A stretch of DNA of 56,553 nt, taken from the NCBI GenBank assembly GCA_031551725.1, contig JAVBNF010000065.1, forward strand, positions 1 to 56,553, given 5' to 3'. Shown here in pieces: positions 17,724-25,752 of this stretch. A program made the translations under genes and the position numbers. The number at the start of each line of letters is the position of its first letter. Position 1 is the stretch's first letter. The DNA is from JAVBNF01 sp031551725. Lineage in GTDB: Bacteria > Bacteroidota > Bacteroidia > Bacteroidales > P3. Below the pieces are notes generated by a model. The model searched no databases and was not told where the DNA came from. It saw only the letters and a list, made by a program, of their open reading frames with translations.

Positions 17724-18365
17724 TTAACGAGCGTTTTTATTCAGATATGTAGATTGTGCAAATGCTTGATCAATGAACTTTGTAATTTCTCCGATTTGGA
17801 AAATATTCGTTTCCCCGCTACCCATCATTGCATTCCAGATGATGTTCGGATTTTCGGGCGTCGGATTTGTGTTTTTCGGATCCATCATCGTAATGGTGTA
17901 CAGATACGTATTTGTATATGAAACAAAATAGTAAGGAGAATAATAAGGCCCGTACCAATACCAATAGTACCAATCGTATCCCCAATAATTCCAATAATAA
18001 TAAGTACTGCTGATAATACTTGCTTTTGTAATGGTTAATGCCATATCGGGGCGTACGCTTGTATCTGTCGTGTTAGCCGGCTCATAGCCAAGGGCAGCCA
18101 TTTTTTGACTTAAATAGTTGATGGCTTGTTGATCGGTATTGTTGGCTTTTTGCTTGGTTTTTACAATGTCGCCGCCGCCGCCGTCAAGAACAAAAACAGT
18201 ATCTGAGATCCAAAAAGTGGTTTTAGTTTTATAATCCAGATTCTTTACTGCATTGGTTTTGTAAACAATAGCATCTTCATCCGACATGTTGTATGGATCT
18301 TTTCTACATCCGCTTGATAGCGCCAAAATTCCAATCGCTACCAATAAAAAACTGTACTTTTTCAT
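17724..18365 (-). CDS. DUF4136-like lipoprotein
   Basis: 213 residues. Lipoprotein signal with lipobox LSSGC (Cys at 20). The body (YKTKTTFWISDTVFVLD...; INYLSQKMAALGYEPAN; RPDMALTITKASIISSTYYYWNYWGYDWYYWY) resembles DUF4136: a conserved stretch, then a Tyr/Trp-rich insert and a C-terminal helix (ITKFIDQAFAQSTYL). Probably anchored in the outer membrane; role unknown. Start of a two-gene unit with the beta-barrel gene. No TAnnTTTG box was found upstream. Confidence 0.7.
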   Translation of the reverse strand: MKKYSFLLVAIGILALSSGCRKDPYNMSDEDAIVYKTNAVKNLDYKTKTTFWISDTVFVLDGGGGDIVKTKQKANNTDQQAINYLSQKMAALGYEPANTTDTSVRPDMALTITKASIISSTYYYWNYWGYDWYYWYWYGPYYSPYYFVSYTNTYLYTITMMDPKNTNPTPENPNIIWNAMMGSGETNIFQIGEITKFIDQAFAQSTYLNKNAR

Positions 18366-18443
18366 ATTTTGTTAATATTAAATCGTTTAAACGCTAAAAA
18401 TTGATTTTAATATTTTCAGCTTTTAGCAAATAAACAAATGAGA

Positions 18444-19652
18444 TTAATTATTGTTCATTTCATTCATTGTTTTTGCAAAACGTTGGCCATATTCCAGCGC
18501 TTTTTGCAAGTGTTCCGCATCGGGGCGGAAGAAATGCGTGAGCGGCGTTTCGAAAAATTTGAATTTATTCACTGTGAAATTTGCTTCGATGATCTTGGTG
18601 GCTTCGCCGCTCCAGCCGTAGGAGCCGAATGTACCTGCGAGTTTACCGCGGTCGCGCAAAGGCGTCATCAATGCAAAACATTGGTAAATTTGCAAAAGTG
18701 TGTTTTGATTGATGGTTGGCGATCCGAAGATATAAGCGTTTGCCTGTTCGATTTTCGCGCCAAGCTCATCAAGCGGCATCGTTTCAATGTCGCATAAATC
18801 TACTTCAATGCCTTCAGAACGCAGGCCGTCGGTAATTTTTTGCGCCACTTCGGCGGTATATCCGTAAGCGGAAACGTAAGCAACGAGCACTTTGTTTTTC
18901 TGCGGAAGCGTTACAAATTCGCTCGACCATTGTTCGGATAAATCAATATATTTTTTCAGATTTTTTCGTAAAACGGGGCCATGTCCGGTACAAATCAAAT
19001 CGATTTCAAGCGGGCGGATTTTTTCAATCGCTTTCAGCATGAAACGGCTGAACGGGCGCAAAATAACATCGAAATAATATTTGAAAGCGTCGTCGTAATT
19101 CGGTGCCGTATCTTCAAACATGGTTTCGATGGCGAAATGCGCGCCAAACGAATCGCACGTAAAAAGAATTTTGTCTTCTTCCAAGTACGAATACATGGAA
19201 TCGGGCCAATGGAGGTTGGGCGCACCGATAAAGCGGAGGTTTTTATTGCCGAGCGAAAGCGTGTCGCCATCTTTAACCACTTGCGATTTGAATGGAACAT
19301 TCAGAATATTTTCTAAGTAGCGAATGGCATTTCCGCTTCCGACAACAGTAGCATTTGGTGCAAGTTTAATCAATTCCAAAATACTTCCTGTGTGGTCGGG
19401 CTCGGTATGATTTACTACAATATACTCGATTTCGGACGGATTGCAAACTTGCTTGAGTTTGTTGAGGTATTCGTCCCAGAACTTGAGTTTGGCCGTTTCG
19501 ATAACCGTTTTTTTATCGGCATTGATAAAATAGGAATTATACGTGGTTCCGTATTCTGTGGTCATTACAATATCAAAACGTTTGATATTGGTATCGCAAA
19601 TGCCCACCCAGTCGATGCCGGGCTTGATGTTGATAATTTTATTTGTGTTCAT
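18444..19652 (-). CDS. FprA-type flavodiiron protein (A-type flavoprotein)
   Basis: 402 residues. Residues ~1-245 form a metallo-beta-lactamase-fold diiron domain with H82-x-E84-x-D86-H87 (NHTEPDHTGS), a histidine near 147 (NLHWPDS), an aspartate near 166 (FTCDSFGAHFA) and CTGHGP near 227. Residues ~250-395 are a flavodoxin domain (VAYVSAYGYTAEVAQKI; GSPTINQNTLLQI; GSYGWSGEA) binding FMN. The enzyme reduces O2 to water and/or NO to N2O, protecting anaerobes from oxygen or nitrosative stress. Monocistronic, with TACCTTTG at 19680-19687. Confidence 0.93.
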   Translation of the reverse strand: MNTNKIINIKPGIDWVGICDTNIKRFDIVMTTEYGTTYNSYFINADKKTVIETAKLKFWDEYLNKLKQVCNPSEIEYIVVNHTEPDHTGSILELIKLAPNATVVGSGNAIRYLENILNVPFKSQVVKDGDTLSLGNKNLRFIGAPNLHWPDSMYSYLEEDKILFTCDSFGAHFAIETMFEDTAPNYDDAFKYYFDVILRPFSRFMLKAIEKIRPLEIDLICTGHGPVLRKNLKKYIDLSEQWSSEFVTLPQKNKVLVAYVSAYGYTAEVAQKITDGLRSEGIEVDLCDIETMPLDELGAKIEQANAYIFGSPTINQNTLLQIYQCFALMTPLRDRGKLAGTFGSYGWSGEATKIIEANFTVNKFKFFETPLTHFFRPDAEHLQKALEYGQRFAKTMNEMNNN

Positions 19653-19679
19653 GATAATTTGCTATTGAAAATTTTTCAA

Positions 19680-19687
19680 CAAAGGTA
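19680..19687 (-). promoter_or_regulatory. TAnnTTTG promoter box of the flavodiiron gene
   Basis: Reads TACCTTTG on the minus strand, 28 bases before the start at 19652. Confidence 0.6.
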
Positions 19688-19811
19688 CGATTTTTCCAAT
19701 AATATTCAATATTTTTGTAAATTTTCAACTTGATAATGACTATCAGACCTGTAAAATTGTGAAAAAATCTTACCATCTTACACGTCTTACGGTTTTACGA
19801 TCTTTTTTTTG

Positions 19812-19819
19812 TATATTTG
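19812..19819 (+). promoter_or_regulatory. TAnnTTTG promoter box of the DAACS symporter gene
   Basis: TATATTTG ends 15 bases before the ATG at 19834, leaving a leader of about 8 bases. This excludes the in-frame ATG at 19759 as the main start. Confidence 0.65.
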
Positions 19820-19833
19820 CGAAAAAAAATGGT

Positions 19834-21063
19834 ATGAAACAAACATCTAAAAAGATTTTTACAGATATCGGGTTCTGGATTATCGCAGCAATGATTATCG
19901 GTTGTTTGGCCGGTTTTTTGATGGGTGAAAAGGCTTCAATGTTTGCGCCTTTGGGCAGTCTTTTCATGCAAATGATCAAGATGTTGGTTGTTCCGTTGAT
20001 TTTAGTATCGATCATTACCGGCGCTATTTCGCTTGGCGCAAGCCGGAAAGCGGGCAAAGTGGCGATCATTACTTTTTTGTTTATTGCGATTACCTCTTTT
20101 CTTTCGGGCGGACTTGCGGCGTTTCTCGGCATCGTTTTCGAACCGGGCACAGGAATTCCTGCCAATTTAGTAGAAGCATTTCAGTCGGACGCTCCGGCGC
20201 CTACAGTTCCCAGTATGGGTTTTTGGGATTCAATACTCGGTTTTATTCCGGTAAATCCTTTTGTTGCACTGATTCAAGGAAACATTATCCAAATTATCTT
20301 TTTTTCCTTGTTTCTTGGCTTTGGAATAGGCACCATTGCGGATGAAAAAAAGCAGGTTGTAACAACTTTTTTGGATGGTATGCTGGATGCCCTCATTTGG
20401 TGCATCCGCGTTGTGATGTATGTTGCGCCGTTTGGCGTTTTCGGCCTCATGGCGGATGCTATCGGAACTCTGGGCTTTGAAATTTTCGAAAAACTTCTGA
20501 ACCTGCTTTGGCTCGATATTATTTGTATTTTGATTATCGGATTGGTGGTGTATCCGCTATGTATCAAATTCCTGTCGAATATCCGGATTACGGATTTTTT
20601 TAGACACATGCTTAAACCGCAATCGGTGGCGTTTTCCACCTCATCATCAATGGCCACATTGGCAGTGAATATGGAGGTTTGCGAAGAAGATTTGAAGATG
20701 CGCAAAGAGAGTGTGGGCTTTGTTTTGCCGCTTGGCGCAACGCTGAACATGACCGGAAATGTGATTTACTACGTCTTGGCGGCGATTTTCTTTGCTCAAT
20801 TCTACGGGATGGAGCTGACAACAGGCGCTTACATTGCCATTGTGGCTACTTCGGTTATCAGTGCAATTGGTCAAGCTGGAGTTCCTGGACCAACGTTCAC
20901 GCTGTTTGCCGTTTTCATTGCGGGCGGAATTCCGCTGGACGGCATTCCGTTGTTATTTGCCGTAGATCGTTTGTTCGATATGGCGCGCACCGTACTCAAT
21001 ATTACCGGCGACGCTTGCTGCGCAGCGGTGGTGGACAAAATGACGGAAGAGAGAACTCACTAA
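19834..21063 (+). CDS. Dicarboxylate/amino acid:cation symporter (DAACS family)
   Basis: 409 residues from the ATG at 19834 (MKQTSKKIFTDIGFW), chosen from the promoter position. Eight membrane helices plus two re-entrant loops are expected. Hallmarks are LFMQMIKMLVVPLILVSIITG (helix 2), the serine-rich hairpin FSTSSSMATLAVNME (HP1), LPLGATLNMTGNVIYY (helix 7 NMTG ion and substrate site), IGQAGVPGPTF (HP2) and DRLFDMARTVLNITGDACCA (helix 8). It takes up glutamate, aspartate, C4-dicarboxylates or serine/threonine with Na+ or H+; the substrate is not resolved. Its 3' end overlaps the convergent AnmK gene by four bases. Confidence 0.92.
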   Translation: MKQTSKKIFTDIGFWIIAAMIIGCLAGFLMGEKASMFAPLGSLFMQMIKMLVVPLILVSIITGAISLGASRKAGKVAIITFLFIAITSFLSGGLAAFLGIVFEPGTGIPANLVEAFQSDAPAPTVPSMGFWDSILGFIPVNPFVALIQGNIIQIIFFSLFLGFGIGTIADEKKQVVTTFLDGMLDALIWCIRVVMYVAPFGVFGLMADAIGTLGFEIFEKLLNLLWLDIICILIIGLVVYPLCIKFLSNIRITDFFRHMLKPQSVAFSTSSSMATLAVNMEVCEEDLKMRKESVGFVLPLGATLNMTGNVIYYVLAAIFFAQFYGMELTTGAYIAIVATSVISAIGQAGVPGPTFTLFAVFIAGGIPLDGIPLLFAVDRLFDMARTVLNITGDACCAAVVDKMTEERTH

Positions 21064-22109
21064 ATATAAATCGCACCGCCGATATTGTCTTTGCAGGCTC
21101 CTGTTACGCTTTGCAAGCAGTTGGGTTGTTCCAATATTCTTAAGACACCGAGAAAAGCAAAAATCAAGGCTTCTTTATAATCGATAATTTGTTTGTTGGG
21201 TACAATGATTTTCGCATTGCAATTGGCTTGTATGCGTTCAATTAAAAATCTGTTTAAAGTTCCGCCGCCGGTTGTTAAAACGGTGTTTTTGTGATACGGA
21301 TTGATACAATTTGCAATTTGAATGGCGATATGTTCAACGCTTGTGCGAAGTAAATCTTCAACAGGAAATTTTTCAGAAAGCAAAACTTTGAAATATTGCT
21401 CAAACCATTCAATACCGAGAGTTTTCGGAGGGGTTTTTGCATAAAAATCCAAGGCATTCATCTGCTCTAAAACTTCCGGAATGATTTGTCCGCTGTGCGC
21501 TGTTTGACCTTCGCTATCAAACGCTTTTCCTTGGCGAGAAATAATGTGATTCAAAGCCATGTTGCACGGCGAAATATCAAACGCTTTTCGAGTGTCATTT
21601 TCGAAATACGAAATATTGGCAATTCCGCCTAAATTCAAACAGAAATCATAATCTGCAAAAAGCATTTTATCGCCGATTGGAACTAAAGGCGCGCCTTGTC
21701 CGCCCAATGCCACATCGGTATTGCGGAATTGATTGATGGTTTTGATGCCGGAAACAGCTGCAATTGCCGCACCGTCTCCAATTTGCAACGTGAAATTGCG
21801 TTCGGGTTGATGGAAAATAGTGTGTCCGTGAGACGAAATAAAATCCGGTTTTAAATTGTTTTTCTGTAAGAAATCTTTGCACCAATTTCCAATCAAACGT
21901 CCGTATTCGACATTGAGTAAAGACAACTCCAATCCTGAAATTTGGGTAGCAGTTTGCAAGCGTTTTTTCCATTCGGCAGTATAGGGGATGGTTTCGGCTT
22001 TTACAATTTCGAATTTCCATTGATTGTTTTCAAAAATGAAATTACAAAAAGCCAAATCCACGCCATCGAGCGAGGTGCCGGACATCATACCGAGAACAGA
22101 GAAATGCAT
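21060..22109 (-). CDS. anmK: Anhydro-N-acetylmuramic acid kinase
   Basis: 349 residues. N-terminal signature GMMSGTSLDGVDLAF (phosphate 1 motif), ISSHGHTIFHQP, LQIGDGAAIAAVSG, FRNTDVALGGQGAPLVPIGD and TTGGGTLNRFL identify AnmK of the ASKHA kinase fold. It phosphorylates and opens 1,6-anhydroMurNAc released from peptidoglycan, giving MurNAc-6-phosphate. It fits functionally with MurF, 20 bases upstream on the same strand, and with the NagZ-type GH3 protein at 2801-5662 that would release the sugar. Confidence 0.94.
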   Translation of the reverse strand: MHFSVLGMMSGTSLDGVDLAFCNFIFENNQWKFEIVKAETIPYTAEWKKRLQTATQISGLELSLLNVEYGRLIGNWCKDFLQKNNLKPDFISSHGHTIFHQPERNFTLQIGDGAAIAAVSGIKTINQFRNTDVALGGQGAPLVPIGDKMLFADYDFCLNLGGIANISYFENDTRKAFDISPCNMALNHIISRQGKAFDSEGQTAHSGQIIPEVLEQMNALDFYAKTPPKTLGIEWFEQYFKVLLSEKFPVEDLLRTSVEHIAIQIANCINPYHKNTVLTTGGGTLNRFLIERIQANCNAKIIVPNKQIIDYKEALIFAFLGVLRILEQPNCLQSVTGACKDNIGGAIYI

Positions 22110-22129
22110 TTTAAGTTAAAAATGAAAAG

Positions 22130-23407
22130 TTAAAAAATGTCTAATAATGTTTCTAATTTGATGCCGCGGGAGCCTTTAATTAGAATATGTGCGTTTTTGA
22201 TATTTAATGATTGAATGTAGGATTTTGCATCTTCTGTTTTCGCGAAAGCGTGAAGATTTTCTGATGCAATTTTCTGAAAATGTTCTCCCACCAAAACTAC
22301 ATTTTTTAGTTCGTATTTTTGTAAAATTTCTAAAACGTGTTTATGCTCAAAGTCGCTATAATCGCCAAGTTCGAGCATATCGCCCAAAATAAGCCATTTG
22401 TTGTCCGCGCGGATTTCCGCAAAGTTTTCAATGGCAGCACGCATGCTGGATGGGTTGGCGTTGTAGGCATCCATCACAATTGTATTGCTTCCGCTTTGGA
22501 TTACTTGCGAACGGTTATTTTGCGGCGTGTAGTTTTCAATTCCTTTTTTGACAAGCTCGAGAGGGACATTGAAAAATCTGCCGATACAAGCGGCGGCAAG
22601 AAGGTTTTCGAAATTATACAAGCCGGCTAATTGCGAATGAATGGTACTGTTTTCAATTGTAAAATCGACAAAAATATTATTTTTATCCGGAGTTCCTACA
22701 ACATCGCCATGTGTGCTTCCATAAGTTGTTCGAGTGATTCCTTCGGAAATCTGCATCAACAAAGGGTTGTCTGCATTTACAAAAATAGTTCCGTTTCGTG
22801 AAGCCACGCTTTTGTATAAATCCGCTTTGGTTTTGATAATGGTAGCTTCGTCGCCAAATCCTTCCAAATGGGCTTTTCCGATGTTGGTAATGATGCCGTG
22901 TGTGGGCATTGAGATTTGACAAAGTTCGCCGATTTCGCCGGCATGATTGGCACCCATTTCAATAATCGCAATTTCCGTATCTTTTGGCATCGATAGCAAC
23001 GTTAGCGGAACACCGATGTGGTTGTTGAGGTTTCCTTTTGTGGCGTGCACTTTATATTTGGTGGAAAGAACAGCGTGAATCAGTTCTTTGGTAGTTGTTT
23101 TTCCATTGGTGCCGGTAATTCCTATGAATGGAATATTTTGCTGTTCGCGATGTGTTTTTGCCAACTCCTGCAAGGCTTTCAAAACATCGTCGACCAATAA
23201 TGTTTTTTCATTTTCATGAAAATCCGGATTGTCGATAACCGCGTAAGCACAGCCGTCTTCCAAGGCTTGATGCACAAAACGGTGAGCATCGAAATTTTCG
23301 CCTTTGAGTGCAAAAAAGATGGAATCTTTCTGCAAAGCCCGGGAATCCGTCGAAATAATAGGATGTTTTAGATATATTTGATATAATGATTGGATATCGG
23401 TTTTCAT
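22130..23407 (-). CDS. murF: UDP-N-acetylmuramoyl-tripeptide--D-alanyl-D-alanine ligase
   Basis: 425 residues from the ATG at 23407 (MKTDIQSLYQIYLKHP); the open frame to 23455 only reads through an upstream inverted repeat. N-terminal MurF domain: ISTDSRALQKDSIFFALKGENFDAH (uracil-binding loop). Mur ligase P-loop: GITGTNGKTTTKEL (~100). IIEMGANHAGEI, ITNIGKAHLEGFG and YTPQNNRSQVI follow; C-terminal domain from ~300 (MDAYNANPSSM, ILGDMLELG). It adds D-Ala-D-Ala to UDP-MurNAc-tripeptide, the last cytoplasmic step of the pentapeptide precursor. Here it is not in a dcw cluster but with anmK. Confidence 0.95.
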   Translation of the reverse strand: MKTDIQSLYQIYLKHPIISTDSRALQKDSIFFALKGENFDAHRFVHQALEDGCAYAVIDNPDFHENEKTLLVDDVLKALQELAKTHREQQNIPFIGITGTNGKTTTKELIHAVLSTKYKVHATKGNLNNHIGVPLTLLSMPKDTEIAIIEMGANHAGEIGELCQISMPTHGIITNIGKAHLEGFGDEATIIKTKADLYKSVASRNGTIFVNADNPLLMQISEGITRTTYGSTHGDVVGTPDKNNIFVDFTIENSTIHSQLAGLYNFENLLAAACIGRFFNVPLELVKKGIENYTPQNNRSQVIQSGSNTIVMDAYNANPSSMRAAIENFAEIRADNKWLILGDMLELGDYSDFEHKHVLEILQKYELKNVVLVGEHFQKIASENLHAFAKTEDAKSYIQSLNIKNAHILIKGSRGIKLETLLDIF

Positions 23408-23436
23408 TAGTTTGGAAAATTTGAGAAGTTTGGAAA

Positions 23437-23480
23437 GTTTGAGAAGATCAAACAATTTAAACCATTCAAACTTCTCAAAC
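23437..23480. repeat. 10-bp inverted repeat upstream of murF
   Basis: GTTTGAGAAG (23437-23446) pairs perfectly with CTTCTCAAAC (23471-23480). Similar words (TTTGAGAAGTTTGG) repeat just before, towards murF. It lies between the GT-C/TPR gene end and murF and may separate the two transcripts. Confidence 0.5.
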
Positions 23481-23491
23481 GTCGTAAACTT

Positions 23492-25705
23492 TTACGGTAA
23501 CTGTTGTGCTGCTTGAATGATTTGTTGCGCCTGTTCGTTGTTGCCTACTTTCTGATAGATTTGCGCCATCAGCATATAAGCGGGTTTGAAGTCGCCGCGA
23601 GTTTGTAAAATGGTATTCAGATTATCCATGGCACCTTGCAAATCATTCATTTGTACTTGGGCATTGGCGACAATCCAAAGTCCGGAAATATCTCCCGAAT
23701 TGTATTTCGAAATCATTTGTCCGGCCATAATTGCATTTTTAAAATCGCCGGCCATATAATACAAATTGGCTTTTTGATACAATGCACTTGTGTTTGTCGG
23801 ATCTACGGAAATCCAATGGTTGACCAGATAAGCCACGCTGTCCATTTGCTGCGTGTATGTATAAACCTGAATCAGGTTTTCAATAGCCTGTTCATTATTC
23901 GGATCAACTTCCAAGGCTTTGCGCAGATAGGCTTTGGCTGTTTCGACATCGTTTCTTTTCAACGCTTCGGAGCCATAAAAATCGGATTTATCCGTACGTT
24001 TCAACACAATACAAATCGGATATCCATCCACTTTTATCTGATAATCTGTGTTTTTTGGTGGGAATGCCTGTCTGTTTTTTATCAAGCCCGGATTCATTCC
24101 GGTGATAGTGAAAATTGCGTAATCCCAATCGTTGTTTCCGCGTTCATACCAGCGGGAGAAATCGATTTTAAAATCGGCAGTGTCTTTTCTGAAAAAATAT
24201 TCGACAGATGCCGTATGCCACGATACGACTTTTATTTTTTCGCCCGGTTTCAAATGCGAGCGGTCGGCATTTTTAAGAATCCATTCCGATGCTTCTCGAG
24301 TGGAATGATAGTAATAATCCATTTCATAATTGCCATATGCACCTTTTATTCCGCCGATGAGTTCATTGAAATAAACATATTCGTAAGGATGATTTTTTAC
24401 AATATGAATGAGCGGTTTTATCAATAAAATAAAAGGAAGAGCTATAAAAATAATTTTCAGATATTTATTTTTTGCCAAGTCAATAAGACCGCTGAATCCC
24501 AACGCTGCCGCTGCTGCCATGGGAGGATATGCGAAAAGAGAGTGTCTCCAACCGCCGTAAACGTTTGCTTTTGTGTATGTAATCCAAAAAATTGGAAAAA
24601 TAAATGCAAAATAAAGTAAAAATGTGGTAAAGCGTTTTTCTTTTTTTAATCCGCCTGTGAAAAAATAAAGAATTACACCAACAATCACAGCAATTGGAAT
24701 GGTAATCAAAATAAATTTAGGCGTATAATACCATGGTAGTCCGGAAGACCACTGCATAATGCCTTCGAAATTTTGACGAATGGAGATTTCGAAATGAGAC
24801 ATTTTGGAAAAAGCTGTATATACGTTGGAAATTGGAGATACCAGTGCATACGGCCAAATAAGAACGGCAATGAGATATCCGGCAAGCGAAACAACGATTC
24901 CATAAAAAAACATTTTGTATAATTGCTTTTCGATGCCAAATAAAGCAAGCGTTTTCTTCCCTTTTTGATTTTGATAAGCCAAAAACCATTGGTAGGCCAA
25001 ATAGGAAACAGCAAAGACAGCGAAATAGGCGATGAGCAAAAGTCCGCCGACACGTATACCGATTGCCAAACCAATGCTTAAAGCAAGCATTGCCATTGTT
25101 TTTATAGATGGTTTTGGGAAGCTATCCAGGAAACGGGAAATATAATAAACACCCATCATCATCATTGCTGCAAACGGAATATCCTTTAAGTTGTTAAAAG
25201 AATGTCCGAGGTAGCGTGGTGATAAAAATAGAATTAAGGCGGTTAAAATGGCCGCATACCATTTCTTACTGATATGATAAGCCAGCAAAGAAGCGAATAA
25301 AATACCCAGCCATCCAAAAATAATATTCACAATGTGGCGGACAAAAAGAATGTCCTCGAAGTTGAATACAGAGGCAATTAATTCGGAGAGGTTATCCGGA
25401 GTTTGTCCGTATTCCCTGCTGTTTTCTGCGCTGCTCAAAGGTCCGACGGTATATGCAACGGTATCTTCACCGAAGGTTCGATAAAAATCCAATACGGCCT
25501 TGGCATGTTTGAGGTGATAACCTTCGTCGCCGGACATGCCGGCGTTACGGCCCCCAAAAAGCATGGATACAAGAATAACAGCAAGAGTTGCAACAAATAT
25601 CCGGAAGCCTGCTTTCTTATTATTCTCTTTTTCGATTTCCGTTGCGATCGTTTTATTTTCTACATTCTTTAAAGGTGTATTCTTTATACTTTTATTTTTT
25701 TTCAT
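23492..25705 (-). CDS. Polytopic GT-C-type glycosyltransferase with C-terminal TPR repeats (1)
   Basis: 737 residues. A basic cytoplasmic N terminus (~1-35) is followed by about 10-11 membrane helices to ~440. The first outer loop holds GMSGDEGYHLKHA, the acidic motif expected for the GT-C catalytic site. Shared with its neighbour are LGHSFNNLKDIPFA, TKANVYGGWRHSLFAYPP and VYFNELIGGIKGAYGNYEMDYY. Residues ~590-737 are TPR units (AKAYLRKALEVDPNNEQAIENLIQVY and others). It probably transfers a sugar from a polyprenyl-phosphate carrier to an acceptor outside the membrane; TPRs may bind the acceptor or partners. Paralogue of the next gene upstream, likely by tandem duplication. Confidence 0.75.
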   Translation of the reverse strand: MKKNKSIKNTPLKNVENKTIATEIEKENNKKAGFRIFVATLAVILVSMLFGGRNAGMSGDEGYHLKHAKAVLDFYRTFGEDTVAYTVGPLSSAENSREYGQTPDNLSELIASVFNFEDILFVRHIVNIIFGWLGILFASLLAYHISKKWYAAILTALILFLSPRYLGHSFNNLKDIPFAAMMMMGVYYISRFLDSFPKPSIKTMAMLALSIGLAIGIRVGGLLLIAYFAVFAVSYLAYQWFLAYQNQKGKKTLALFGIEKQLYKMFFYGIVVSLAGYLIAVLIWPYALVSPISNVYTAFSKMSHFEISIRQNFEGIMQWSSGLPWYYTPKFILITIPIAVIVGVILYFFTGGLKKEKRFTTFLLYFAFIFPIFWITYTKANVYGGWRHSLFAYPPMAAAAALGFSGLIDLAKNKYLKIIFIALPFILLIKPLIHIVKNHPYEYVYFNELIGGIKGAYGNYEMDYYYHSTREASEWILKNADRSHLKPGEKIKVVSWHTASVEYFFRKDTADFKIDFSRWYERGNNDWDYAIFTITGMNPGLIKNRQAFPPKNTDYQIKVDGYPICIVLKRTDKSDFYGSEALKRNDVETAKAYLRKALEVDPNNEQAIENLIQVYTYTQQMDSVAYLVNHWISVDPTNTSALYQKANLYYMAGDFKNAIMAGQMISKYNSGDISGLWIVANAQVQMNDLQGAMDNLNTILQTRGDFKPAYMLMAQIYQKVGNNEQAQQIIQAAQQLP

Positions 25706-25752
25706 GTTCTGCTCACTGTTTTATTTATTCCACGAAATTGCAAATGCGAACT

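Noticed and set aside
23636..24427. A 263-codon open frame on the plus strand
   Set aside because: Entirely antisense to the GT-C/TPR gene; Ile/Phe/His-rich with no domain or promoter.
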